From NCBI RefSeq assembly GCF_000184705.1, contig NC_014831.1:1984001-2048000 (forward strand): 64,000 bases of DNA, in the 5' to 3' direction. The DNA comes from Thermaerobacter marianensis DSM 12885 (GTDB lineage Bacteria > Bacillota > Sulfobacillia > Thermaerobacterales > Thermaerobacteraceae). Under the pieces are notes generated by a model, which searched no databases, was not told the origin of the DNA, and saw nothing but the letters and a program-made list of their open reading frames with translations. Below, in pieces: positions 8,449 through 17,239 of this stretch; positions within the stretch are counted from its first letter, which is position 1, and every line of letters starts with the position of its first letter. The translations under genes and the position numbers were made by a program.

Positions 8449-8661
8449 TGAAGGGGAGTAGCCGCCGCGGGACGAACCGGCCCCCGGCCCGCCACCGGCG
8501 CCGATGGCGGTGGCGGCCCCCGGGGGGCGGGGGGTCCCGCGGTCCCGCGGGCCGTCAGTACGGGGCGAGTTGACGCCGCCCGGCCCGCGGCGCGCGACGG
8601 GAAGCGGGCAAGACCTTCGGGCGCTAGCGAGCTTGGATCGCAGCGACCCGGAGGTCTTTTT
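8449..8661 (+). ncRNA. yybP-ykoY (manganese) riboswitch with terminator
   Basis: The conserved 5' strand AAGGGGAGTAGC (8451-8462), the internal CCGTCAGTACGG and GTTGACGCC blocks, and the 3' strand GCAAGACCTTC match the yybP-ykoY aptamer core. The expression platform is a terminator: GACCTTCGGG at 8612-8621 pairs with CCCGGAGGTC at 8647-8656, followed by TTTTT. The left arm also belongs to the aptamer closing helix, so aptamer formation and termination compete. Members of this class bind Mn2+ and usually turn expression on. The variable stem is greatly expanded and contains a copy of the dispersed 12-mer at 8470. The regulated gene is terC, starting 77 bases downstream. Confidence 0.85.
8470..8482 (+). 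repeat. Dispersed motif GGACGAACCGGCC inside riboswitch stem
   Basis: Exact copy of the 13-base form of the dispersed motif. It lies in the variable, non-conserved arm of the yybP-ykoY riboswitch, whose flanks CCGCGGGAC and GTCCCGCGG can pair around it. Confidence 0.75.
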
Positions 8662-8737
8662 GTTGACCGCCGGTGCGGGCGGCCGCCCCCGGCGGCACCG
8701 CGGGGAACACTAGATCGACCCACGGAGGGATGGACCG

Positions 8738-9673
8738 GTGGCGTTTCTCCTCTTCAACCTGCTGGTGGCGGCGCTCATCCTCTTCGACCTGGGGCTGGGG
8801 CGGCGACAGCAGACCCTCACCGCCCGGCAGGCCATCGCGCGCACCCTGTTCTACGTCGTGCTGGCGGTGGGCTTCGGCCTGTGGCTGGGTCAGACCCGGG
8901 GCACCACCACCATGGCCGAGTACTTCGCCGGCTATCTGGTGGAGTACGCCCTGAGCATGGACAACATCTTCGTGTTCATCGCCATCTTCTCGTTCTTCGC
9001 CGTGCCGGAGGCGATGCGCCCGCGGGTCCTGCTGTGGGGCGTGCTGGGTGCCCTGATCATGCGCGGCCTGATGATCTGGGGCGGCGCCGCACTGCTGGAG
9101 CGGTTCCACTGGCTGCTGTACGTCTTTGGCGTGGTCCTGATCTTCACCGGCCTCAAGTTCCTGCGCCATAAGGAGGAGGAAGGCGGCTCGCTGGAGCGCA
9201 ACCCGGTGCTGCGCCTGGTGCGGCGGCTGCTGCCGGTCACGGAAGACTACCACGGCGGCCGGTTCTTCATTCGGCGCAACGGCCGTCTCTGGGCGACCCC
9301 GCTCTTCGTGGTGCTGGTGCTGATCGAGACCACGGACCTGATGTTCGCCCTGGATTCCATCCCGGCCATCTTCGGCATCACGCGGGATCCCTTCGTGGTC
9401 TACACCGCCAACGTCTTCGCCATCATCGGGCTGCGATCGCTGTTCTTCGTGTTCAGCGCCATCCTGCCGCTGATCCGGTACCTGCGTTACGGGCTGGCGG
9501 TGACCCTGGTGTTCATCGGTGTGAAGATGCTGCTCATCGACGTGGTGCACCTGGCGCCGGCCACGTCCCTGGGCATCCTGGCCCTGATCCTGGGGACCTC
9601 GGTGCTGGCGTCGGTGCTGTTCCCCCGGCGGGAACCGGCGGCGGCGGCGGGCGAGCCCACGGACGAGGCGTGA
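8738..9673 (+). CDS. TerC/Alx family manganese exporter
   Basis: 311 residues, about nine hydrophobic helices. The TerC signature EYALSMDNIFVFIAIFSFF carries the conserved acidic residues in a membrane helix, and the second half has ETTDLMFALDSIPAIFGIT, the matching Glu/Asp-rich helix. Recent work on this family supports Mn2+ export, which fits the yybP-ykoY riboswitch directly upstream. GTG 8738 is preceded by GGAGGGATGG. The name terC reflects historical tellurite annotation and says little about function. The C-terminal tail is Ala/Glu-rich. Confidence 0.9.
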   Translation: MAFLLFNLLVAALILFDLGLGRRQQTLTARQAIARTLFYVVLAVGFGLWLGQTRGTTTMAEYFAGYLVEYALSMDNIFVFIAIFSFFAVPEAMRPRVLLWGVLGALIMRGLMIWGGAALLERFHWLLYVFGVVLIFTGLKFLRHKEEEGGSLERNPVLRLVRRLLPVTEDYHGGRFFIRRNGRLWATPLFVVLVLIETTDLMFALDSIPAIFGITRDPFVVYTANVFAIIGLRSLFFVFSAILPLIRYLRYGLAVTLVFIGVKMLLIDVVHLAPATSLGILALILGTSVLASVLFPRREPAAAAGEPTDEA

Positions 9674-9810
9674 GGAAGGACCACGCCGGCGGATGCCTCG
9701 CACCCGCCAACCCCTTCGAACCAGCCGCCCGAAAGGACGCCCCGGCCCCCGCCCGGGCGGGCCGAAGGCCGTGGCCGCGAGCGGCCGTTGCCGCCAGGCC
9801 CCTGCCCTGC

Positions 9811-9838
9811 GGGCCCGCGCCGTCGCCGGCGCGGGCCC
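9811..9838. terminator. Strong inverted repeat after terC
   Basis: GGGCCCGCGCC (9811-9821) and GGCGCGGGCCC (9828-9838) form a perfect 11-base stem with a 6-base loop, without a T run. It may stop terC transcripts by a factor-dependent route or simply insulate fumC, whose promoter follows directly. Confidence 0.4.
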
Positions 9839-9842
9839 GTGG

Positions 9843-9848
9843 TATGAT
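9843..9848 (+). promoter_or_regulatory. -10 element of fumC
   Basis: TATGAT about 40 bases upstream of the fumC GTG, in the only AT-rich patch of the intergenic region. A -35 box is not clear because the position is occupied by the GC-rich inverted repeat. Confidence 0.4.
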
Positions 9849-9886
9849 CAGGATGGCACAAGCCATCCTGGTGGAGGTGGCTCCCG

Positions 9887-11290
<1,404 letters not shown>

Positions 11291-11331
11291 CGCGGCGGTC
11301 GCCGGCGTCGAACATACCTTGGCGCACATAA

Positions 11332-11362
11332 GGAAGAACCGGCCCATAAGGAAGAATCGGCC
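11332..11362 (+). repeat. Tandem variants of the dispersed motif after fumC
   Basis: GGAAGAACCGGCC at 11332-11344 is followed by GGAAGAATCGGCC at 11350-11362 and a further AATCGGCCAACA echo. These are one- and two-mismatch forms of the dispersed 13-base motif arranged in tandem with an 18-base period. Confidence 0.55.
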
Positions 11363-11406
11363 AACATAATCGGCCAACACAAGTAGAATGAACGGATGAA
11401 CTGAAC

Positions 11407-11441
11407 ACGGGCGGCCGGTCGGGCCAAGACCGGCCGCCCGT
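11407..11441 (+). terminator. fumC terminator
   Basis: ACGGGCGGCCGGTC and GACCGGCCGCCCGT pair around GGGCCAA, followed by TCGATCTATTTACTCGTTTT. Long perfect stem and T-rich tail; probably also serves the convergent OsmC-like gene. Confidence 0.75.
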
Positions 11442-11548
11442 CGATCTATTTACTCGTTTTCAAGCCTCTCTACACTATGGGAGGGGCGCCGGGTCGTCCG
11501 CGGCCGGGCATGCGCCGAATGCGCCCCCCGCGGCGGCGCGACCGGGGA

Positions 11549-12031
11549 TCACGACCGGCCGCGGATGCGCCACTCCAGCTGCACGGGGATGCCCGCGCGG
11601 CGATACAGGTTGTAGGCGGGGCACCGCCGGTAGACCTCGTCCCGCAGCAGGGCGATGCGGTCGGGATCCTCCGGCGTGTCGAGCCAAACCGTGCCCCGGA
11701 CCTCCAGGAAGTCCGGCCGCACCGGCGCCGTACCGTACAGCCCTCTCAGGTCCAGGTCGCCCTCCACGTCGAAGTCCACGCCGTCCACGCGCAACTGCCG
11801 CTCCGCCGCAATCAGCCGGATCATCACCGTCAGGCAACTGACCAGCCCGCCCAGCACGTATTCCATCGGATTGGGGCCGCGGTCGGTTCCGCCGAGCTCG
11901 GCCGGTTCGTCCGCGACCACCGCGAAGTCCCGCAGCTGGATCCGGCTGCGCACACCTTCCTCCAGCGAGCTGGTGGCCCGCAGGGTCACGATGTGCCCCT
12001 GCGCCTCTACTGGCGATTCGGACACCGGCAT
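11549..12031 (-). CDS. OsmC family protein
   Basis: 160 residues. The OsmC/Ohr fold is indicated by the Gly-Pro-Asn-Pro-Met-Glu-Tyr turn followed by VLGGLVSCLTVMIRLIAAE, where Cys lies at the usual peroxidatic position, and a second Cys in RRCPAYNLY. The two cysteines and the GPNPMEY loop suggest peroxide or hydroperoxide reduction, but the substrate cannot be told from sequence. ATG 12031 has GAGAGGAGGCG immediately upstream. The coding strand contains an exact copy of the dispersed motif at 11900-11912, here read in another frame as Asp-Glu-Pro-Ala. Convergent with fumC. Confidence 0.82.
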   Translation of the reverse strand: MPVSESPVEAQGHIVTLRATSSLEEGVRSRIQLRDFAVVADEPAELGGTDRGPNPMEYVLGGLVSCLTVMIRLIAAERQLRVDGVDFDVEGDLDLRGLYGTAPVRPDFLEVRGTVWLDTPEDPDRIALLRDEVYRRCPAYNLYRRAGIPVQLEWRIRGRS

Positions 12032-12169
12032 CGCCTCCTCTCCCCTTTGCAGGCCGCGATTGGGCGGAATCATGCAGAATTGCGGATGCCAAGGAATGGG
12101 CTTTTCGACCCCGGCCTGGAAATTCCTTCATAGACGATAAAAATGATAGGATTTGGCCTGGGCCGCACC

Positions 12170-13240
12170 TCAGCGGACAGGCCCCAATTTCTCCTGGAAG
12201 TCGTAGACGATCTTGCTGATGCGGGCGATGTCCTCGAAGCCGCGGTCGATGTCGTCCACACCCTTGGACAGGATGGCCAGCACGTAGGGCCGGTCGGAGA
12301 AGACGATTCCCACGTCGTCGGCGACCCCGGCGATGTCCCCCTCCTTGTGGGCCACGAACACCTTCTGCGGCAGCAGTCCGGGCAGCCCCACGTGGAAGAT
12401 GGAATGCCCCATGTCGTCCAGCATGCGGCCGCCCAGCAAGGGGTGCCGGCGGGCGAAGTCCAGCACGGCCTCCACGTAGCGGCCCATGTCCCGGGCGGTG
12501 CTGATGCGCCGGCCCTCGGGGAAGATCACCTCACCCCCCAGGCTGCGCATGAACGCGCCCACGTTGTCCTTGCCGAAGTGCCGGAAGAGCATGTTGGTCG
12601 CCACGTTGTCGCTGATGGTGATGGAGAGGTTGGTCAGGATGCGCAGGGAGTAGCTCTTGCCTGGAAAGCCGTCGCGCTGCAGGATGCCGGCACCGCCCAC
12701 CAGGTCGCGGTCGGGCTCGTAGACGACCCGATCGTCCATGCGGGCGCGGCCCGCCGCCACCTGGTGGTTGACGTACAGGACCAGGGGCACCTTGATGGTG
12801 CTGGCGGCGTGGATCGGCTCCCGCTCGTTGATGCCCCACGTGGCCCCCGTCTGCAGGTCCTTGAAGTAGATGCCGAAGGTCTGGGGCCGCGTCGCGATGA
12901 AGGCCCGGACCTGCTCGATCAGCGGCCCGTAGTCGGGCCGGCGCGCACCCGGCCGCAGGTCCGCCCGGTCCAGCAGCTCGCTCAGGCGGGCCAGGGTATC
13001 GCCCGAGTCGGGGTCGACCACGGGGATGCTACGGGCGGACAGGCCCGACGCCCGACCGGGCTTGGCGGCACCGCTCGGGCCGCCCCGGGCCCCGGGCCCC
13101 GCGCTCATCCGGCAGCCGGCCGCCAACAGCAGGGCGGCGACCAGGATCGAAACCAGTACGGCCCGCCCCGGGACGAACCCGGCCTGGCTGCCGCGCCGGC
13201 CGCCGCGTTCCCGGACGAACGCCGCCCCGCGTCCCCGCAC
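12170..13240 (-). CDS. Beta-lactamase-fold serine hydrolase, lipoprotein
   Basis: About 356 residues from the listed GTG. After a long Arg/Gly-rich n-region comes a hydrophobic stretch ending in the lipobox LLAAGC, then a linker, then a class A beta-lactamase-like domain. Catalytic motifs: STIK (Ser-x-x-Lys) in IHAASTIKVPLVLY, Ser-Asp-Asn in SITISDNVATNM, and His-Lys-Glu-Gly in place of Lys-Thr-Gly. The HKEGDIAG form is common in class A-related hydrolases of unknown substrate. Whether it hydrolyses beta-lactams is unproven. The start is uncertain: the frame is open to 13450, and ATG 13432 has GAAGG at good spacing but would put about 100 residues before the signal. Confidence 0.75.
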   Translation of the reverse strand: MRGRGAAFVRERGGRRGSQAGFVPGRAVLVSILVAALLLAAGCRMSAGPGARGGPSGAAKPGRASGLSARSIPVVDPDSGDTLARLSELLDRADLRPGARRPDYGPLIEQVRAFIATRPQTFGIYFKDLQTGATWGINEREPIHAASTIKVPLVLYVNHQVAAGRARMDDRVVYEPDRDLVGGAGILQRDGFPGKSYSLRILTNLSITISDNVATNMLFRHFGKDNVGAFMRSLGGEVIFPEGRRISTARDMGRYVEAVLDFARRHPLLGGRMLDDMGHSIFHVGLPGLLPQKVFVAHKEGDIAGVADDVGIVFSDRPYVLAILSKGVDDIDRGFEDIARISKIVYDFQEKLGPVR

Positions 13241-13502
13241 GAACCCGGGTCCGCATGGCTTGGCAACCCCGGCCCCGCGGCCGAAAGCGTCTCCCTTCCG
13301 GCCACCGCCGATCCGTACCAGCGCCGGCCGGCCCACGGTCGTCGGCCGATGCACGATCCTGTCCTGCGGCCGCCGGGCACCCCACCCGCTCGCCGCACCG
13401 GTCGCGGAATCCACCTGCCCGACCCCTCCCATCCCCCAGGTCCTTCGCATCGCCTTGCGGCCCCTCCCCCTTGCGTGGGCCCCACCCCGTGGCGAGGTGC
13501 CG

Positions 13503-13868
13503 CTAATACGTGCCCAGGTCTTCCACCAGGGTCGTCATCAATGCCAGGGCCGTCACCGCCGCATTCTTGTCCCGCAGCTCGATGGCCGCCCGCAGGGTGG
13601 CCAGCTGGGTCTCGAAGTCCCGGACGGCCGTGGCGTCGCTGTTGACGGCGATGGGCACCTTGACCCTCTTCCAGTCGGTCTCCAGGCGGGCCGCCAGGGC
13701 GCTGGCCCGGCCCCAGTCTTCTGCCCGGACGGCGGCCAGGGTTTGCTCGATCCCCCGGCCCACGGCCCCGCTGGGGGTGAGGGGCTTGCGGAAGTAGGTG
13801 GGGGCCAGCCCCATGGCCACCCCCAGGACCACCAGGATGACGACGATCACGTAGCGCCGCGCCTTCAT
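13503..13868 (-). CDS. DUF4363 family protein
   Basis: 121 residues. One N-terminal membrane helix (VIVVILVVLGVAMGL) is followed by a helical domain containing a conserved-looking DWKRVKVPI region and a tail rich in small residues (AAVTALALMTTLVEDL). Length and pattern match DUF4363, small membrane-anchored proteins found next to DUF421 genes in spore formers. It is 9 bases downstream of the DUF1657 gene on the same strand and divergent from DUF421. No enzymatic role is known. Confidence 0.72.
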   Translation of the reverse strand: MKARRYVIVVILVVLGVAMGLAPTYFRKPLTPSGAVGRGIEQTLAAVRAEDWGRASALAARLETDWKRVKVPIAVNSDATAVRDFETQLATLRAAIELRDKNAAVTALALMTTLVEDLGTY

Positions 13869-13877
13869 GGGCCCCGG

Positions 13878-14267
13878 CTACTCCTTGCCGCCCGCGGCAC
13901 CCCGGCCCGCGGCCACGGGCTCCGTCGTCTGCGGCTCCGACCCGTTCCGCCCGCGGCGGCCGGCGCCGTCCCGGGAAGAACCGGCCTTCTCCCCCTTTTC
14001 GCCGGCGGGTGGCGTCGGGAGATCGTCCCGGTCCGCCACGCCCGGCAGCGGGCCGTCGGGGGCCTGCCGGGCGTATTCCGGTTCTTCCGCCGCCACCTGG
14101 CGAATCCGCCGCTCCAGTCCCTGTTCCATCACCCGCGCCTGGGCCGCCGCCCGGCGCAGGCGTTCCCGCTCCTCTTCCGTCTGCGCGTGGGCGGCCAGGG
14201 AGTCCAGGCCGGCCCGAACCCGCTTCAGGGTGGCCGCCGCCCGCAACAGCTTGGCGTACGTGGTCAT
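13878..14267 (-). CDS. DUF1657 family protein with extended tail
   Basis: 129 residues. Residues 1-65 form the helical DUF1657 pattern: TYAKLLRAAATLKRVRAGLD at the start and LERRIRQVAAEEPEY at the end, very like the 67-residue DUF1657 proteins of Bacillus encoded beside spoVA and DUF421 genes. The remaining 60 residues are a Gly/Ala/Arg-rich tail absent from ordinary members; it contains a one-mismatch copy of the dispersed motif (13974-13986) coding Ala-Gly-Ser-Ser. ATG 14267 is preceded by AGGAGGGTCCGTC. A spore or forespore membrane association is inferred from the family only. Confidence 0.75.
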   Translation of the reverse strand: MTTYAKLLRAAATLKRVRAGLDSLAAHAQTEEERERLRRAAAQARVMEQGLERRIRQVAAEEPEYARQAPDGPLPGVADRDDLPTPPAGEKGEKAGSSRDGAGRRGRNGSEPQTTEPVAAGRGAAGGKE

Positions 14268-14573
14268 GACGGACCCTCCTCGCACCCAACCGCCAGGGAC
14301 GCCTCCCCATGAGGCGCCACCGGTGCCGCGGCCCCCGGCCGTCTTCTTCCGACCGGACGGGGACCGCTTCCCACCGGACGGAGACCGCGCCTGGGGACAC
14401 CCGTCGCCCGCATGCACGGACGACCGTTCCCGTCGAAGACGAGTATCCCCCGGGCCCCCGCGCGTATTTCCGGGCGCGGGCGTAGACACTGGCTAAAGCG
14501 ACGAGCAACGCGACCGCCTGCCGGCGGGCCGATCACGGCGGGCCCGCAGGGCGGGGCATGGGGGGACTCGCGG
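14268..14573. other. Divergent promoter region between DUF1657 and DUF421
   Basis: 306 bases without a convincing gene. Two direct copies of CCGGACGGNGACCGC lie at about 14352 and 14374 (spacing 23). No clear sigma-A promoter is visible; sporulation-specific promoters would not be recognisable by eye. Confidence 0.4.
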
Positions 14574-15434
14574 GTGCCGGAGACGCTGCTGGTGCTCATC
14601 CGCTCCATCCTGGCCTTCATCTGGCTCTTCTTCCTGACGCGCTTCGTCGGGCGCAAGCAGGTCTCGCAGCTCACCTTCACCGAGTACGTCGTCGGCATCA
14701 CCATCGGCTCCGTCGCCGCCCAGGCGTCCACCGACCCCCAGAACCGGTTCCTGGATGGCGTAGTCGGCGTGGCCGTCTGGGCGATGGCGGCGCTGGGCCT
14801 GACCTATCTCCAGCAGAACAGCAACACGGCGCGCAAGTTCATCGAGGGCGAGCCCGTGGTGCTGGTCGCCCGCGGCCAGGTCCAGGAGAAGGGGCTGCGG
14901 ATGGCGCGGCTGTCGGTGGCCGAGCTGATGGAGCTGCTGCGGCAGAAGAACGTCTTCGACCTGCGCCAGGTCGACTGGGCGCTGCTGGAGACCGACGGTG
15001 AACTGACGGTGCTGAAGAAGCCCGAATACGAGCCCCTCACGCCGAAGACGGCGGGCATGGTGACGCCGTCGCGGGCAGAGTTCCCGTACGTGGTGATCGC
15101 CGACGGGCAGGTTCTTCCCAACTCGTTGCGGGCGGCGGGCAAGGACGAGGCGTGGCTGCGGCAGGAGCTGCTGCGCCACGGCGTGAACGACCCCCGCCAG
15201 GTCATGATCGGGCAGATCGTGGGGAACCAGCTCTACGTGGACCTCCGCCAGGACACCCAGCAGGTCAGCCAGCCGCCCACCCGCGCCACCCTGGGCACGG
15301 ACCTGGAAGCCTTGCAGGCCGACTTCACCAGCTGGGCGCTGGAGACCGACGATCCCGCTGCCCGGCGCATGTACGAGGAATACGCGCGCAAGACCGGCGA
15401 AATCCTGAAAGACCTGGACGCCCTGGTTCGATAA
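14574..15434 (+). CDS. DUF421 (YetF-like) membrane protein
   Basis: 286 residues. Three N-terminal membrane helices (IRSILAFIWLFFLTRFVG onward) lead into the DUF421 signature GRKQVSQLTFTEYVVGITIGS, then cytosolic alpha/beta domains with EGEPVVLVARGQV and RLSVAELMELLRQKNVFDL. The tail adds about 60 helical residues beyond the usual end, including FTSWALETDD. YetF/YrbG-like proteins are found in spore membranes and near spoVA genes; the function is unknown. GTG 14574 has a GGGGGG stretch eight bases upstream. Divergent from the DUF1657 and DUF4363 genes, which belong to the same functional grouping in Bacillota. Confidence 0.82.
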   Translation: MPETLLVLIRSILAFIWLFFLTRFVGRKQVSQLTFTEYVVGITIGSVAAQASTDPQNRFLDGVVGVAVWAMAALGLTYLQQNSNTARKFIEGEPVVLVARGQVQEKGLRMARLSVAELMELLRQKNVFDLRQVDWALLETDGELTVLKKPEYEPLTPKTAGMVTPSRAEFPYVVIADGQVLPNSLRAAGKDEAWLRQELLRHGVNDPRQVMIGQIVGNQLYVDLRQDTQQVSQPPTRATLGTDLEALQADFTSWALETDDPAARRMYEEYARKTGEILKDLDALVR

Positions 15435-15515
15435 TCCAGCCGTTGTCGCTTCGGATGATCGATTCGGTTCCCGAAAGAAGCAGGGTTCCGGCACGCCATG
15501 TCGAAACGGACGGTA

Positions 15516-15652
15516 GCGGGGTGCGGCGCGAGATCCGTACACCCCGCCACATCGGCCGGGTTCCTTTGAAGGTGGCCCCGAAGCTTCCGGTCCGCCGGGC
15601 GGTCGCCTGCCCCGCCCGTCCGGATGAGGACCGGAGGGTACCCATGCCCCCA
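15516..15652 (+). ncRNA. Candidate structured RNA ahead of a terminator
   Basis: Two strong nested helices are visible. GCGGGGTG (15516-15523) pairs perfectly with CACCCCGC (15540-15547). TCCGGTCC (15586-15593) pairs perfectly with GGACCGGA (15628-15635), and inside it GGGCGG (15597-15602) pairs with CCGCCC (15612-15617). A terminator follows at once. No downstream gene lies on this strand for 700 bases, so this is either a structured 3' end of the DUF421 mRNA or an independent small RNA. I could not match it to a known class. Confidence 0.4.
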
Positions 15653-15694
15653 GCAGAGGCGATTGCGCCAAGCGCGCAGCGCCTCTGCTTTTTT
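15653..15694 (+). terminator. Terminator after DUF421
   Basis: GCAGAGGCG (15653-15661) pairs with CGCCTCTGC (15680-15688), followed by TTTTTT. Textbook intrinsic terminator. Confidence 0.85.
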
Positions 15695-15703
15695 ACTGAA
15701 CGT

Positions 15704-16222
15704 TTAGTTTGCCGGGCTCACCGTTTGCGCTGGGCGCGTCGTGCCATCGATGGGCTCAAGGGGGATGCCCGCGCGGCGAAGGAACTCGACGGCCTGGGGG
15801 TCGGGATACCAGTCGCGGTACACCACCCGCACCACCCCTGCCCCGATGAGCAGCTTGGCGCAGTGCAGGCAGGGCGTGGCCGTCGTATAGAGGGTGCTAC
15901 CTCGCACCGTCACCCCGTGCAGCGCCGCCTGCAGGATGGCGTTGGCTTCGGCGTGGATGGTCCGGACGCAGTGGCCGTCCTGCATCAGGCACCCTTCGTC
16001 GGTACAGTGCGGGAAACCCGGCGGCGCGCCGTTGTATCCCGTGGCCAGAATGCGGCGGTCGCGCACCAGCACCGCCCCCACATGGCGCCGCGGGCAGGTG
16101 GAGCGCTTGGCCACCACCTCCGCCAGCTCCATGAAATACGCATCCCACGAAGGCCGCCCGTTCCCGCCCGCGTCCGGCTGGGGAGCGGCATCGCAGGGAT
16201 GGAAGTCGGGTCGGGTCACCAC
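15704..16222 (-). CDS. dCMP deaminase / ComEB-type zinc deaminase
   Basis: 172 residues. Zinc ligands of the cytidine-deaminase fold are visible: HAEANAILQAA (His and the catalytic Glu) and PCLHCAKLLIGAG (two Cys). The early DAYFMELAEVVAKRSTCPRR and GAVLVRDRRILATGYNG blocks, and the extra CTDEGC segment, are typical of bacterial dCMP deaminases (ComEB). It would convert dCMP to dUMP for thymidylate synthesis. The GTG pair at 16222/16219 follows GGAAGGAGGGAC. Convergent with DUF421, sharing the terminator region. Confidence 0.9.
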   Translation of the reverse strand: MVTRPDFHPCDAAPQPDAGGNGRPSWDAYFMELAEVVAKRSTCPRRHVGAVLVRDRRILATGYNGAPPGFPHCTDEGCLMQDGHCVRTIHAEANAILQAALHGVTVRGSTLYTTATPCLHCAKLLIGAGVVRVVYRDWYPDPQAVEFLRRAGIPLEPIDGTTRPAQTVSPAN

Positions 16223-16349
16223 CGTCCCTCCTTCCGGCTCCGGGCCGGAGCCGTGGATCCTTGGCGTCCGGGGATTCGGGACCGTCCGGTTCGCTTCGTC
16301 AGCGAGCCCCGGGCCGGGTCCGCGTCCCCGTCTCTGGATGAACCAGCCC

Positions 16350-16377
16350 TTGCCGGGGGCGCCGGCGATGCTACAAT
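16350..16377 (+). promoter_or_regulatory. Sigma-A-like promoter of DUF2203 gene
   Basis: TTGCCG at 16350-16355 and TACAAT at 16372-16377 with a 16-base spacer; the start codon lies about 28 bases further on. Confidence 0.55.
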
Positions 16378-16405
16378 AACACCAGTTTGAGTCGAGGTGA
16401 CCGTC

Positions 16406-17146
16406 ATGCCCGCAGGGGGCCGCAAGTTCTTCACCCCGGACGAAGCCACCGCCCTGCTGCCCGTCATCCGCCAGCGGCTGCTGCGCCTGCGCCGGCTCTA
16501 CCAGAAGGCGCGCCAGTCGTACCGGGAGATGGAGCAGATCAAGGCGGTGGGCTACAAGCCCGACGGCACGCTGATCATGTCCTACGATTACAAGCTGGCG
16601 CGGCAGGCGCTGCGGGCGGCCATCGAGGAAGCGAACCAGCTGCTGGCGGAGATCCACGGACTCGGTTGCCTGGTCAAGGACGTGGACCTCGGGCTGGTCG
16701 ACTTTCCGGCCCGGATCAACGGCGAGCCGGTGCTGCTCTGCTGGCGGCTGGGCGAGCCCCGGGTCGCCTACTACCACGGCGAGCACGAGGGCTTCCGCGG
16801 GCGCAAGCCGCTGCCCCCCGATCTCACCGTGACCTCCAGCCCCTCCGCCACCGGCAACGGCACCCCGGGTCGCGGCCCGGCAAAGGGGGACACCGGGATG
16901 CCGCCTGCTGCGGCCCCCGGCTCCAGCGGCGGGGCGGCCGCCGGCGAGCGCGGTGCCGCCAGCCCCAAGACCGGTGAGGAGCGGGCTGCCGCCGGCGGCG
17001 GGTCCGGCGACGAGCGCACCGGCACCGGCCCTCGACCCGGCCAGGACCCTGCCGCGGGCGGGCACCGGACGGATGACGGCGGGCAGCCAGGTGGGCCGCA
17101 CTCGGGCGAGGCCGGCGCCGACGGCACCACCGGTCGGGACCGCTGA
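16406..17146 (+). CDS. DUF2203 family protein with long Gly/Ala tail
   Basis: 246 residues. The first 135 match DUF2203: FFTPDEATALLPVIRQRL at the start, a helical middle, then the conserved GCLVKDVDLGLVDFPA and VLLCWRLGEPRVAYYHG blocks with a terminal GFRGRKPL. DUF2203 proteins are of unknown function. Residues from about 140 on are a Gly/Ala/Pro-rich, probably disordered tail not seen in ordinary members. ATG 16406 has GAGGTGACCGTC upstream. Single-gene unit with its own promoter. Confidence 0.75.
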   Translation: MPAGGRKFFTPDEATALLPVIRQRLLRLRRLYQKARQSYREMEQIKAVGYKPDGTLIMSYDYKLARQALRAAIEEANQLLAEIHGLGCLVKDVDLGLVDFPARINGEPVLLCWRLGEPRVAYYHGEHEGFRGRKPLPPDLTVTSSPSATGNGTPGRGPAKGDTGMPPAAAPGSSGGAAAGERGAASPKTGEERAAAGGGSGDERTGTGPRPGQDPAAGGHRTDDGGQPGGPHSGEAGADGTTGRDR

Positions 17147-17239
17147 CCCCGTCCTCCCCGGCCGTGGCACGGCCGGGGCACCGCTCCGCGGCCCGTGCCC
17201 GTGCCTGTATGGCGAGTCCTCCCCACCCGGCAGCCGCCG

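Noticed and set aside
8398-8450. Fluoride riboswitch upstream of crcB
   Set aside because: The short leader on the minus strand lacks the conserved blocks of the crcB RNA motif; most of this gap belongs to the oppositely oriented manganese riboswitch.
14078-14088. Motif-like GGAAGAACCGG in the DUF1657 domain
   Set aside because: It encodes the conserved Glu-Glu-Pro-Glu of the family, so family conservation alone explains it.
15695-15708. ACTGAAC-GTTTAGT dyad as an operator
   Set aside because: It overlaps the stop codon of the deaminase gene and the tail of a terminator between convergent genes, where an operator would have no promoter to act on.
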